From Palleronia rufa (GTDB taxonomy: Bacteria; Pseudomonadota; Alphaproteobacteria; Rhodobacterales; Rhodobacteraceae), in assembly GCF_000743715.1 (NCBI RefSeq), contig NZ_JQEY01000001.1, positions 493,406-557,405 of the forward strand: a DNA stretch of 64,000 nt, in the 5' to 3' direction. The position numbers and the translations under genes are program-made. Positions 28,070 to 36,602 of this stretch are shown here, in pieces. Position 1 is the first letter of the stretch; each line of letters begins with the position of its first letter. Under the pieces are notes generated by a model. It saw only the letters and a list, made by a program, of their open reading frames with translations. It did not search any database and was not told the DNA's origin.

Positions 28070-28407
28070 GCGCCCCCCGAAAACTAAAAAGGCCCCGATC
28101 CGCCGGAGGTCCGGTGGATTGCGAGGCCCGATTGCCGTGGTCGATCCCTGCGACCGTTTGGAAACATGCTGCGCCACCCGGCGGAACTTGTCCAGCGACC
28201 GCGTGCATGAACTGCCGGGCTGCGTAATTTGCCGGATTTCGAGGCTCTCGACACCCGCTGGTGGTCGTTTTCGCACCGAGGTACTGACAGAGCACCGGCG
28301 CCGAACTGTTCCTTCGTCGCCGGGTGGCGCAGCCGCGGTCTAGAAGCTGGGCAATCCCGCGCGCATGTCGGTGGCGGAGCCCGGACCTTTCGAAGGATCG
28401 CCGTGGC
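28070..28407 (-). promoter_or_regulatory. Leader/intergenic region of the amide operon
   Basis: This 338-base stretch separates ccmI from the amiC-like gene, both on the minus strand. It ends in a strong terminator hairpin at 28086-28128, just before the amiC-like ribosome-binding site, the position expected for an antitermination leader. A smaller possible hairpin on the minus strand has the stem CGCC/GGCG with loop GGGT near 28168-28179. I looked for the tandem hexaloop ANTAR target and could not define it by eye. No gene is supported. Confidence 0.45.
28086..28128 (-). terminator. Rho-independent terminator just upstream of the amiC-like gene
   Basis: On the minus strand an outer GGCC/GGCC stem (28125-28128 with 28091-28094) continues through TCG/CGG, a small bulge, ATCC/GGAT, one mismatch and CCGG/CCGG with a 4-base loop, followed by five T (28086-28090). 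It lies 17 bases before the GTG at 28069. It may terminate ccm transcripts, or be the leader terminator that the AmiR-like protein overrides, or both. Confidence 0.75.
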
Positions 28408-29559
28408 TCATTCGGAACTGCCGCCAAGCGCGTTGCGGACGACCGCCCGGCGGGGGTCGTCCTGCGGGACATCGGCCAACAGGGCCTCTGCGCTCTCATA
28501 GGCCGAACGCGATTTTTCGGTGTCGCCCAGAACCGCATAGGCCCTTCCCAACCGCAGCCAGCCGTCGAGGTCGTCGGGGTTCTCCTCCAGCCGCGTCGCG
28601 AGGCCGTCGACCATCGACCGGATGAACGCGCCACGATCCTCTTCGCTCATCTCCGATGCGGCGGCCATGTCGGCCGCGTCGGGGCCGCGCAGCATCGGCG
28701 CATAGTCGGCCAGGGAAATCGCGTCGGCGCCGATCTGGTCGCCCAGCAGGTTGGCGCGGGCGACGAAGCTTTCCATCCAGGGCTGGAACCCGTCGGACGC
28801 GTCGAGCCGTGCCAGAAGAAGGTCGCGGGCGTCCGCGCGCGCGCCGGCCTGCTCCATGGCGACCGACTTGTAGAACGTCGCGGCGGGATTGCTCGGGTCG
28901 AGCTCCTGCGCCCGGTCGAGCGCCCCTTCCGCGTCCGGCGTGACGATCCCGTTTTCCGCCTGGATAAGAGCCTCGGCGTAGAGGGAGAACGTCGCCGATG
29001 TGGCATCCTCACGGTCGAGCAAGCGGCCGTAGACCTCGGCCGCCGCAGCAGGCCGGTTCATTCGCGAATAGACTGCCGCAAGAAGCTGCCAGCCCTCGGT
29101 GGGACCGCCTTCGGGATCGCTCTCCAGCTGGTCCTGCAAGCGGCCCGCCAGCTCCGCGATCTCGGCCGATTCCGCGCGCTCGTCCGCCCGGTCGGCAAAC
29201 GCCACACTAGGCACGTCGGGCGAGCCGCTGAGCAGATAGAGAACGACGGCCAGGGCAGGGACCAGTCCGGCGGCGACAAGCAGGACCCCCCGGCCGGACC
29301 CGGCCTCCATGGTCGCCTTTTCGGATTGGCGCGACAGCGCAAGCATCCTCCGCTTGACCTCTATCGTGGCCGCGTCCGCCTCGGCCTTCGAGATCAGGCC
29401 GCGCGCGCGGTCGCGGTCGACCTCGGCAAGCTGGTCACGCAGGATCGCCATGGTGCTGTCGCTGCGTCCAAGCGAGCGGACCGACGCGCCACGCCGGAGC
29501 GGAAGCGCGATGAACAGCCCCGAGGCCAGAGCCAGCGCACCGAAGAGAACCCACATCAT
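28408..29559 (-). CDS. ccmI: c-type cytochrome biogenesis protein CcmI
   Basis: A 383-residue inner-membrane protein with two helices near the N-terminus (1-20 and about 91-112), separated by a cytoplasmic loop with a leucine-zipper-like segment (AILRDQLAEVDRDRARGLIS). The periplasmic remainder holds TPR-like helical repeats (GWQLLAAVYSRMNRPAAAAE, GWLRLGRAYAVLGDTEKSRS). CcmI holds the C-terminus of apocytochrome c for the CcmF/CcmH haem ligase. It is the last gene of the ccmF-ccmG-ccmH-ccmI block; its ATG overlaps the ccmH stop. Confidence 0.88.
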   Translation of the reverse strand: MMWVLFGALALASGLFIALPLRRGASVRSLGRSDSTMAILRDQLAEVDRDRARGLISKAEADAATIEVKRRMLALSRQSEKATMEAGSGRGVLLVAAGLVPALAVVLYLLSGSPDVPSVAFADRADERAESAEIAELAGRLQDQLESDPEGGPTEGWQLLAAVYSRMNRPAAAAEVYGRLLDREDATSATFSLYAEALIQAENGIVTPDAEGALDRAQELDPSNPAATFYKSVAMEQAGARADARDLLLARLDASDGFQPWMESFVARANLLGDQIGADAISLADYAPMLRGPDAADMAAASEMSEEDRGAFIRSMVDGLATRLEENPDDLDGWLRLGRAYAVLGDTEKSRSAYESAEALLADVPQDDPRRAVVRNALGGSSE

Positions 29560-30026
29560 GTCGACTTACCCGAATGCCCCATGAGGACGTCGATCTCGGC
29601 CAGTTCCTGTTCGGTGAGCGGTTCGGTCCTGCGCCCGCGCCGGCGGCGCAGTGCGGCCGCGATGCCCACTGCACCCCCCAGGAAGATCAGCGCCGGAGCC
29701 AGCCACAGCGCGTAGGTGATCGGCTTCCACGGCGGGCGGAACAGCACGAAATCGCCGTAGCGTGCAACGACGTATTCCAGCACCTCCTTGTCGCTGTCGC
29801 CCGCGACAAGCCGTTCGCGCACCAGAAGGCGCAGATCGCGCGCGACCCCGGCGTTCGAGCTGTCGATGTTCTCATTCTGGCAGACCACACAGCGCAGTTC
29901 TGTGGAGAGGTCGCGCGCGCGCGCCTCAAGGGCGGGATCGGCCAGCATTTCATCGGGTTCCACTGCGGGTGCCGCGCCTGCGATCAGGGCCAGCGCAACA
30001 GAGAGGGAAGCCAACAGCCGCTTCAT
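29556..30026 (-). CDS. ccmH: Cytochrome c maturation protein CcmH
   Basis: A 156-residue protein with signal peptide (ending GAAPA), the redox motif LRCVVCQNENIDSSNA (CxxC near residues 45-48) and one C-terminal helix (ITYALWLAPALIFLGGAVGI). CcmH reduces the CXXCH motif of apocytochrome c with electrons from CcmG so haem can be attached. The start at 30026 overlaps the ccmG stop as ATGA; the stop overlaps ccmI. Confidence 0.92.
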   Translation of the reverse strand: MKRLLASLSVALALIAGAAPAVEPDEMLADPALEARARDLSTELRCVVCQNENIDSSNAGVARDLRLLVRERLVAGDSDKEVLEYVVARYGDFVLFRPPWKPITYALWLAPALIFLGGAVGIAAALRRRRGRRTEPLTEQELAEIDVLMGHSGKST

Positions 30027-30583
30027 GACGCAACGTCTCCGCTTCCGGCCGCCGCAAGGGCCGCCTTGATTTTGGCAAGGTCGTCGGCGGTGGAAATCGC
30101 GCCGACCTGGCGATAGATGACGGTTCCGGTGGCGTCGACCACAAAGGTTTCCGGCACGCCGGAGATGCCCCATTCGATGCCGGCACGTCCCGACAGGTCC
30201 GAACCGATCCGGGTGTAGGGGTTCCCCAACCTGGCGAGCCAAGCGGCAGCATCCGCGGGCTTGTCCTTGTAGTTCAGACCCATCAGCGTCACGCCATCGT
30301 CTTCGACAAGGCGCGTCAGCACCGCGTGCTCGGCGCGGCAGGGCACACACCACGATGCAAAGACATTGACCAGCGCGGGTTTGCCCAACCCTGCAAGGTC
30401 CGCCTTCGACAACCCCGGTACGCCGACGCCGTCGATCGGCTCCAGATCGAACTCCGGCACCGGTTGCGATATCAGCACGGACGGGATCGCCCCCGGGTCC
30501 CGGTCGGGATCCAGCCCCCAGAGAAAGAGTGCTCCGATCAGGACGGCGACCAGGGCCGGGAGCGCGATCAGCAATCTCGCCAT
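30023..30583 (-). CDS. ccmG: Thiol:disulfide oxidoreductase CcmG/DsbE
   Basis: A 186-residue membrane-anchored thioredoxin-fold protein: one N-terminal helix (LLIALPALVAVLIGALFLWG) and a periplasmic domain with the active site FASWCVPCRAE and the cis-proline loop GVPETFVVD. The glutamate-containing acidic groove typical of CcmG is suggested by GIEWGISGVPE. It passes electrons to CcmH for apocytochrome reduction. The start at 30583 lies 4 bases after the ccmF stop. Confidence 0.92.
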   Translation of the reverse strand: MARLLIALPALVAVLIGALFLWGLDPDRDPGAIPSVLISQPVPEFDLEPIDGVGVPGLSKADLAGLGKPALVNVFASWCVPCRAEHAVLTRLVEDDGVTLMGLNYKDKPADAAAWLARLGNPYTRIGSDLSGRAGIEWGISGVPETFVVDATGTVIYRQVGAISTADDLAKIKAALAAAGSGDVAS

Positions 30584-30587
30584 CGGG

Positions 30588-32588
30588 CTACTCCGCTGGC
30601 GTCGCGACTGCCGACGGCACGCGCGACCGTCGCGGCGCGCCGACCCGCAGCCGCCGGTCCGACAGGGAAAGCAGGCCGCCGCCGACCAGCATGAACGTGC
30701 CCAGCCAGATGAACCCCACCAGCGGCTCATAGAGGATGCGCATGGTCCACATGCCGGCAGCCTGCGCCTCTTCGTCCGCGGGTGCGGTGATCGAGACGTA
30801 GAGATCGCCCGCTATGGTCGACCTGATCGCCGCTTCGGTCGTCTGCGACTGTGCGACCGGATAACTCCGCCGCTCGGGCCGCATCACCGCGACCGGTTCG
30901 CCGTCCCGGGTGACGGTGAATGTCCCCATGTCAGAGAAGTAGTTGGGTCCGCGCAACCGCTCGACCTTTTCGAGCCGCAGGTCGAAGCCGGCGATGGAGA
31001 CTTCGGTCCCCGGCGCCCCGAAGCGGATCACCTCATCCTTCCAGGCGCTCGATCCGGTGAAGCCAAGGATGCAGACGGCAAGCCCGGCGTGCGCCAGCGT
31101 CATCCCGTGCGACGCGCGCGGCAGACCGCGTGCGCGCCGCCAGCTCTCGGCCAGCGGCGCGCTGCCCAGCTTCACCCGCAGGGCCCATTCGCGCAGGGTG
31201 GCGAAGAAGAGCCACACCGCGACCGCAATGGCGATGACGGCCAGAACCGGCCCGCCCGTATCGATATACCATGCGACAAGAGCCGCGATGGCGGTCAGCG
31301 CCGCCACCCATTTCAGCCGCGACAGCACGCCCGGCAGGTCGGCCCGCTTCCATGACAGCAGCGGTCCGACCGCCATGACGACGATCAGCGGCAGCATGAT
31401 CGGGATGAAGCTTGCGTTGAAGAACGGCGGTCCGACCGAAATCTTGTCGTCGGCGACGGCTTCCACGAAGAGCGGGTAGAGCGTGCCGAACAACACCACG
31501 GCGGTGGCGGTCGCCAGAAGCAGATTGTTGACCAGAAGTCCGCCCTCGCGGCTGATCGGTGCGAAGATGCCGCCCGCCTCCAGCTTGGGGGCGCGCACCG
31601 CGTAGAGCGTCAGCGATCCGACGATCGTGATGCCGAGCAGGCCAAGGATGTAAAGCCCGCGCTCGGGGTCCACGGCGAAGGCATGAACGCTGGTCAGAAG
31701 GCCCGAACGCACGACGAACGTCCCCAGAAGCGACAGGGAGAATGTCAGGATCGCAAGCAGGATCGTCCAGCTTTTGAACGCGTCGCGCTTTTCCGTGACG
31801 ATCGCCGAGTGAAGCAGCGCGGTGCCCAGAAGCCAGGGCATGAAGCTGACGTTCTCGACCGGATCCCAGAACCACCAGCCGCCCCAGCCAAGCTCGTAAT
31901 ATGCCCACCAGGACCCGAGCGCGATGCCCGCCGTCAGGCTGGTCCAGGCCGCCAGGGTCCAGGGCCGGACCCAGCGCGCCCAGGCGGGATCTATGCGCCC
32001 CTCGATCAAGGCGGCGACGGCAAAGCTGAACACGATCGAGAATCCGACATACCCGATGTAGAGCAGCGGCGGATGCATCGCGAGACCCACGTCCTGCAAC
32101 AGCGGATTCAGGTCCTGACCGTCCACGGGGGGCGGAAACACACGCTCGAACGGGTTGGATGTGAACAGCATGAAGCTCAGGAAACCGACGCTGATCCAGG
32201 CCTGCACGCTCAGCGTCCGCGCCTTCAACCCGTCCGGCACATTCCGCCCCATGATCGCCACACCGGCTCCGAACAGGGCGAGGATCAGAACCCACAAAAG
32301 CAGCGACCCCTCATGGCTGCCCCACGTGCCGGAGACCTTGAACAGCATCGGCTTCAGCGAGTTCGAATTCTCGACCACGTTGCGCACCGTGAAATCGCTC
32401 ACCACGAAGGACCGCATCAGCGCCGCAAAGGCCAGTCCGATCAGGCCGAGCTGCAAGACGGCTGTGGTTGTCGCGCTCTGCATCCACAGGACATTGCGTT
32501 TCGCAGCGCCGACGATGGGCAGGACCGACTGGACGAGCGCCGCGACAAGGGCAAGAAGCAGTGCGAATTGGCCAAGTTCGGGAATCAT
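30588..32588 (-). CDS. ccmF: Haem lyase CcmF
   Basis: A 666-residue polytopic membrane protein with the family's usual length. The tryptophan-rich WWD haem-handling domain is visible as GWGGWWFWDPVENVSFMPW, together with conserved histidine regions (SGTWGSHEGSLLLWV, LAMHPPLLYIGYVGFS, RSGLLTSVHAFAVDP). CcmF with CcmH and CcmI forms the system I haem ligase. First gene of the block; ccmA-E are not in this window. The start codon at 32588 fits the family N-terminus MIPELGQFALLLALV. Confidence 0.95.
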   Translation of the reverse strand: MIPELGQFALLLALVAALVQSVLPIVGAAKRNVLWMQSATTTAVLQLGLIGLAFAALMRSFVVSDFTVRNVVENSNSLKPMLFKVSGTWGSHEGSLLLWVLILALFGAGVAIMGRNVPDGLKARTLSVQAWISVGFLSFMLFTSNPFERVFPPPVDGQDLNPLLQDVGLAMHPPLLYIGYVGFSIVFSFAVAALIEGRIDPAWARWVRPWTLAAWTSLTAGIALGSWWAYYELGWGGWWFWDPVENVSFMPWLLGTALLHSAIVTEKRDAFKSWTILLAILTFSLSLLGTFVVRSGLLTSVHAFAVDPERGLYILGLLGITIVGSLTLYAVRAPKLEAGGIFAPISREGGLLVNNLLLATATAVVLFGTLYPLFVEAVADDKISVGPPFFNASFIPIMLPLIVVMAVGPLLSWKRADLPGVLSRLKWVAALTAIAALVAWYIDTGGPVLAVIAIAVAVWLFFATLREWALRVKLGSAPLAESWRRARGLPRASHGMTLAHAGLAVCILGFTGSSAWKDEVIRFGAPGTEVSIAGFDLRLEKVERLRGPNYFSDMGTFTVTRDGEPVAVMRPERRSYPVAQSQTTEAAIRSTIAGDLYVSITAPADEEAQAAGMWTMRILYEPLVGFIWLGTFMLVGGGLLSLSDRRLRVGAPRRSRVPSAVATPAE

Positions 32589-33408
32589 GTGTCTTCCTTC
32601 TTTCTGCCCGGGTCGATCTTATGTTTTCACCTGACCGGTTCCGTTGCTGGAAGGTCAACCGTCCCGCGTGAACGGGAACCGTTTTCTGCGGTGACAAATC
32701 CGTGATATCCCACGCGCTTGACCCTCCCGCAGCGGAAACTCCACCTAAACCCGGATATACCCTATCCGGCTGGGAATGACATGCGTCCGATCGCACATCT
32801 TGCGACTTCCGCCACCGGTATGGCCCTGGGCCTGGCCGGCGGCATCGTCGTGCCTGTCGGGGCGACATTTCCGTCTGTCGTCCTGCCGACGATTTTCGCC
32901 TCGAGGACGGCATCGACCGCCTGGAAAACCTCCATGCGCCGATCCCTGCGTCAAATGGAACGGAGCGCGGCAACAACATGGGAAAAGCGGAGCATGATGC
33001 ATAGGACGAAACCGATCGCTTACCCGGTCGGCAGTGTAACGTCAGCGCAGGCCGACGGACGGTGGACACCGGTGCCCGCGCACGATTGGCGACAGAGCCG
33101 GCCGGCATCCGCACCCTCATGACATATCGAGGTTTTGGAGCCGGGCCAGCCGGCGGCAGAGGGCCGGAACCGTCCGCGACCGGACCGAACCCGGAATACC
33201 CGAAGGCGGGCCGGACAGCAGGACCGAACATCTGCGATACCGCCACGGGCGCCGCGAGATCTGCGGCGCGCACTATCCGTGTGGAAACCGATAAAACGGG
33301 TCAGCATGTGCCGCGACGTGACCGTGCGATCCCCGGCGCGGGCATCGGCAACCAGCCGGGTCGCTGGCAAGGCGGCCTCCATCGTCGGGCCGGCGGCGGG
33401 ACCGCGCG
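32589..33408. other. Long intergenic region upstream of ccmF
   Basis: About 0.8 kb between the divergent ccmF and VTT-protein genes. It should hold the promoters of both. A hairpin TCCCG-CGTGAA-CGGGA is visible near 32663-32678. A plus-strand frame at 32718-33122 has a short hydrophobic stretch but no ribosome-binding site and no coding-like composition; I do not call it. ccmE, sometimes found near ccmF, is not here. Confidence 0.4.
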
Positions 33409-34086
33409 ATGAGTCCGGCGGGCAAGCGATATCTGCGGTTCGGTATCGTTGCGCTGCTGGCGCTGGTCGGGCTGGCGCTTTTCCTTCTTTGGGATACGCC
33501 GGCCTTCGCATCGCTGCGCGGGGCGTTCGACCGGCAGGCGGTCGAGGCGCTGGTGGCGCGCGCCGGCATATACGGCCCCATCGTGATCGTGGCCGCGATG
33601 ATCGTCGCCGTGGTCGCGTCCCCCATTCCCAGCGCACCCATCGCCATGGCGGCCGGCGCGGCCTACGGACATATCGAGGGTACGCTGCTCACCGTTGCAG
33701 GCGCGGAAATCGGCGCGCTCATCGCGTTCGGGCTTGCCCGCATCCTGGGGCGCGATGTCGTGCGCCGCTGGCTCGGGGACAGCATCGAAAAAGGGCTTGT
33801 CGGGTCCCAGAACGCGTTGACCCTGGCGGTCTTCCTGAGCCGGCTCATGCCATTCGTCTCCTTCGATATCGTCAGCTACGCGGCCGGACTCAGCGCGATC
33901 CACTTCTGGCGCTTTGCGCTGGCCACGCTTGCCGGGATCGTCCCGGCAAGTTTCGTGCTCAGCCATCTCGGGACAGCGGCGATGAGTGATGGCAACGGCA
34001 TCGCGACCTGGGCCATCGCGGGGCTGGGGCTGGTCACCGGTGCGCCCCTGGTCTGGACCATGTTCGGCCGGAAACGGGGGCGCTGA
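33409..34086 (+). CDS. TVP38/TMEM64-family (VTT domain) inner membrane protein
   Basis: A 225-residue protein with five to six hydrophobic segments and the VTT/SNARE-associated (DedA-related) pattern: AGIYGPIVIVAAMIVAVVAS, SPIPSAPIAMAAGAAYGHIE, and the F-LSRLMPFVSFDIVSYAAGLS motif with the conserved arginine and proline. Relatives take part in lipid scrambling or lipid-carrier recycling; the exact role of this bacterial subfamily is not settled. The ATG at 33409 has only a weak upstream purine stretch. The copper oxidase gene follows after 173 bases. Confidence 0.82.
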   Translation: MSPAGKRYLRFGIVALLALVGLALFLLWDTPAFASLRGAFDRQAVEALVARAGIYGPIVIVAAMIVAVVASPIPSAPIAMAAGAAYGHIEGTLLTVAGAEIGALIAFGLARILGRDVVRRWLGDSIEKGLVGSQNALTLAVFLSRLMPFVSFDIVSYAAGLSAIHFWRFALATLAGIVPASFVLSHLGTAAMSDGNGIATWAIAGLGLVTGAPLVWTMFGRKRGR

Positions 34087-34259
34087 GGGTTCAGCCCCCT
34101 GCCGGCGACACGGCCCTGCGCGCATTGGCGATCCCGGCGCACGCACGGGCACCGGAACAGTCGGCGCCGCAGATGTCGCCATTCACGAGATTGGCACTTG
34201 AGCTTACTGCGCTGGAAAGCCCACTTGCCGGGTGATCTCTTTTCATCCGGAACATTCAC

Positions 34260-35726
34260 ATGCTCGCACCCCGTATCTCTCGCCGTTCGCTGTTGCAGTG
34301 CGGGGCGGCCGCCCTTGCCATGAGCGCCGTGCCGCGCGCCGCCGGCGCCGCGCCCAAAAGGGACCTGACGGTAGAGACCCGCACGCTTGACGTGGCAGGG
34401 CGTGCGGCGCGCGTCTATGGCATTACCGGCCCGGATGGCAGGCCCGGCCTGACCCTGGATCGGTCGCAGGGGTTCGACGTGCGGCTGACCAACAAGGCCG
34501 ACGTGCCGACGATCGTCCACTGGCACGGTCTGACGCCACCCTTCGCCCAGGATGGCAACACCCTGTCTCAGCCGCCCATCGCGCCCGGCGGCAGCATGGA
34601 TTTCGCCTTCGACCTGCCGCGCGCGGGCACCCATTGGATGCATTCGCACGTCGGGCTTCAGGAGGCGCAGCTCATGGCCGCGCCGCTGATCGTCCGCGAC
34701 GGCCCGCCGCAGATGCAGGAGGTCGTGATGGTCCTACACGACTTCAGCTTCGCCCATCCCGAAGAGATTTTCGAGCGGCTCGCGGCCGGCGAGGCCACGC
34801 ATGTCGGATCGGGGGTGGCGGCGTCGAAGAAGGGCATGATGCGGATGCCGATGCCCGGGATGGACGGCGGCATGATGGCGCAGGGCGACGGGGACGCGGA
34901 TGGCGACATGCCGATGGAGATGGACCTGAACGACATCACCTTCGACGCCTATCTTGCGAACGACCGTACGCTCGACGATCCAGAGGTCGTGCCCGTCGAA
35001 CGCGGCGCCCCGGTACGGCTTCGCATCGTCAACGCCGCCGCCGCCACGAACTTCTGGATCGACCTGGGCGCGGTCACCGGGCGTCTCATCGCCGTCGACG
35101 GCATGGATGTCGCGCCCATCGTCGGGCGCGGCTTCGAAATCGCGATCGCGCAGAGGCTCGATATCGTGCTGGACGTGCCCAACGCCGCCACCGCGCTGCC
35201 CATCATCGCCCAGCGTGAGGGCGACGTCGGCCGCACCGGTATCGTACTCGCGACCCCGGGGGGGGAGATCCCTCGGCTGGCGCAGGTGGGCGACACCGAC
35301 GCCTCACCGGTTCTGTCCCACCTCGAACGCCGTCTTGTCGCGCGAAACCCTCTGGAGCCGCGCGACGCCGGCCGCGCGGTCACGGTGTACCTGACCGGAG
35401 CGATGTCGCCCTATGCCTGGACGATCGACGGACGGGCGTTCGAGAACCGCGCCCCCACCGACATCGCCATGGGAGAGCGGGTCGAACTGACGATGGTCAA
35501 CCGCACCATGATGTCCCACCCCATGCATCTGCACGGACACCATTTCCAGGTGGTCGGGCTTGGCCGGGCGCGCTTTGCGGGGGCGATGCGCGACACGGTG
35601 CTCGTGCCGGCGATGGACAGCGTCACGATCGCCTTCGACGCATCAAACCCAGGTGAGTGGCCTTTGCACTGCCATAACCTGTATCACATGTATGCCGGCA
35701 TGATGACGACTGTCCGCTACGTCTGA
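34260..35726 (+). CDS. Periplasmic multicopper oxidase (copper-resistance type), Tat-exported
   Basis: A 488-residue protein with a Tat-type signal (SRRSLLQCG, residues 7-15). All copper-binding motifs are present: HWHG at 87-90, HWMHSHVG, HPMHLHGHHFQ and the C-terminal HCHNLYHMYAGMM. A Met-rich insertion (MMRMPMPGMDGGMMAQ) lies in the middle domain, as in CueO/CopA-like enzymes that oxidise Cu(I). The length and three cupredoxin domains fit. It is followed 25 bases later by a DUF411 copper-protein gene, which supports a role in copper handling. The start is at ATG 34260. Confidence 0.9.
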   Translation: MLAPRISRRSLLQCGAAALAMSAVPRAAGAAPKRDLTVETRTLDVAGRAARVYGITGPDGRPGLTLDRSQGFDVRLTNKADVPTIVHWHGLTPPFAQDGNTLSQPPIAPGGSMDFAFDLPRAGTHWMHSHVGLQEAQLMAAPLIVRDGPPQMQEVVMVLHDFSFAHPEEIFERLAAGEATHVGSGVAASKKGMMRMPMPGMDGGMMAQGDGDADGDMPMEMDLNDITFDAYLANDRTLDDPEVVPVERGAPVRLRIVNAAAATNFWIDLGAVTGRLIAVDGMDVAPIVGRGFEIAIAQRLDIVLDVPNAATALPIIAQREGDVGRTGIVLATPGGEIPRLAQVGDTDASPVLSHLERRLVARNPLEPRDAGRAVTVYLTGAMSPYAWTIDGRAFENRAPTDIAMGERVELTMVNRTMMSHPMHLHGHHFQVVGLGRARFAGAMRDTVLVPAMDSVTIAFDASNPGEWPLHCHNLYHMYAGMMTTVRYV

Positions 35727-35751
35727 CGAAACATTCACAGGAACAAGCCAT

Positions 35752-36198
35752 ATGAAATATCCGCTGATTCTCGCCGCTTTCGGGATCGTGACCGCCGGCA
35801 CCGCCGGAGCGGAGACGGCGATGACCGTCTTCAAGGATCCCAACTGCGGCTGCTGCGCGGCATGGGCGGACGAAATGTCCAAGGCCGGTTTCGAGGTGAC
35901 GATCCGCAACCTCGACTACGATGCCCTGATCGCACGCAAGGCGGAGGCCGGCATTCCGGAAGAGGCCTATGCCTGCCACACCGCGATGATCGGAGATTTC
36001 GCGATCGAGGGCCACGTGCCGGCGGCGGAGATCGAGGCGGTCATGGCCGAGCGCCCCGAAGCCGACGGTATCGCCGTCCCCGGAATGCCCATGGGCTCGC
36101 CCGGCATGGGAGAGTTGACGGGCGACATGTCCTTCGACGTCATGCTCATCGAAAACGGGGAGATCGGACCCGTCGTGGCCTCCTATCCGCCGCGTTGA
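35752..36198 (+). CDS. DUF411 periplasmic metal-binding protein
   Basis: A 148-residue exported protein: signal peptide ending TAGAETA, then the DUF411 pattern FKDPNCGCCAAWADEM with its CGCC metal-binding cluster, a second cysteine/histidine motif YACHTAMIGDFAIEGHVPA, and a methionine-rich loop PGMPMGSPGMGEL. DUF411 proteins are found with copper resistance genes and probably bind Cu(I) in the periplasm. Its place directly behind the multicopper oxidase suggests a two-gene copper-detoxification operon. Confidence 0.88.
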   Translation: MKYPLILAAFGIVTAGTAGAETAMTVFKDPNCGCCAAWADEMSKAGFEVTIRNLDYDALIARKAEAGIPEEAYACHTAMIGDFAIEGHVPAAEIEAVMAERPEADGIAVPGMPMGSPGMGELTGDMSFDVMLIENGEIGPVVASYPPR

Positions 36199-36602
36199 AG
36201 CGGCGACAGGGCTGCGGGGACGGGAAGCCGGACCCGGCAAGGTTCCCTGAAGGCGCGGGGCCCACGTCCATGATCCCCGCGGAGCACCGGGCCGGATCCG
36301 TCGGGGCATGATCGGCCGGGACTGCGCTTGCCGTCCAGGACCCTGAAGATAGGGTTTCCGGTCGCAGTTTGCGTGCCCGCGCTCGGTGAGGGCCGGGATG
36401 TTTGTGCGACGATATGCCAGCATCCAGTCTGGCGCGATTGCAGTTCGATGACCTGATCCCACCGCTTCCAGCGACAAACGGCCATGCGTTGCGCATGCAG
36501 CCGTTGGCCCCGGCCGGTCCGATAGCCGGTCGCGGGTCGCGGTAGGGATGCAAAGGCGACACCGGGTGCCGTCCGCATCCACAGCCTTGCGCGGAAGCGC
36601 CG
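36199..36602. other. Intergenic region between convergent genes
   Basis: The copper operon and the RNA methyltransferase gene end toward each other here. Only short arginine-rich frames cross it; no gene, terminator with T run or repeat was recognised. Confidence 0.45.

Noticed and set aside
28129-28407. Search for tandem hexaloop ANTAR target hairpins
   Set aside because: Small stems exist but none shows a clear six-base loop with the expected A and G positions in two adjacent hairpins, so I do not annotate one.
32718-33122. Plus-strand frame between ccmF and the VTT gene
   Set aside because: No ribosome-binding site, only one short hydrophobic stretch, and a composition unlike neighbouring genes.
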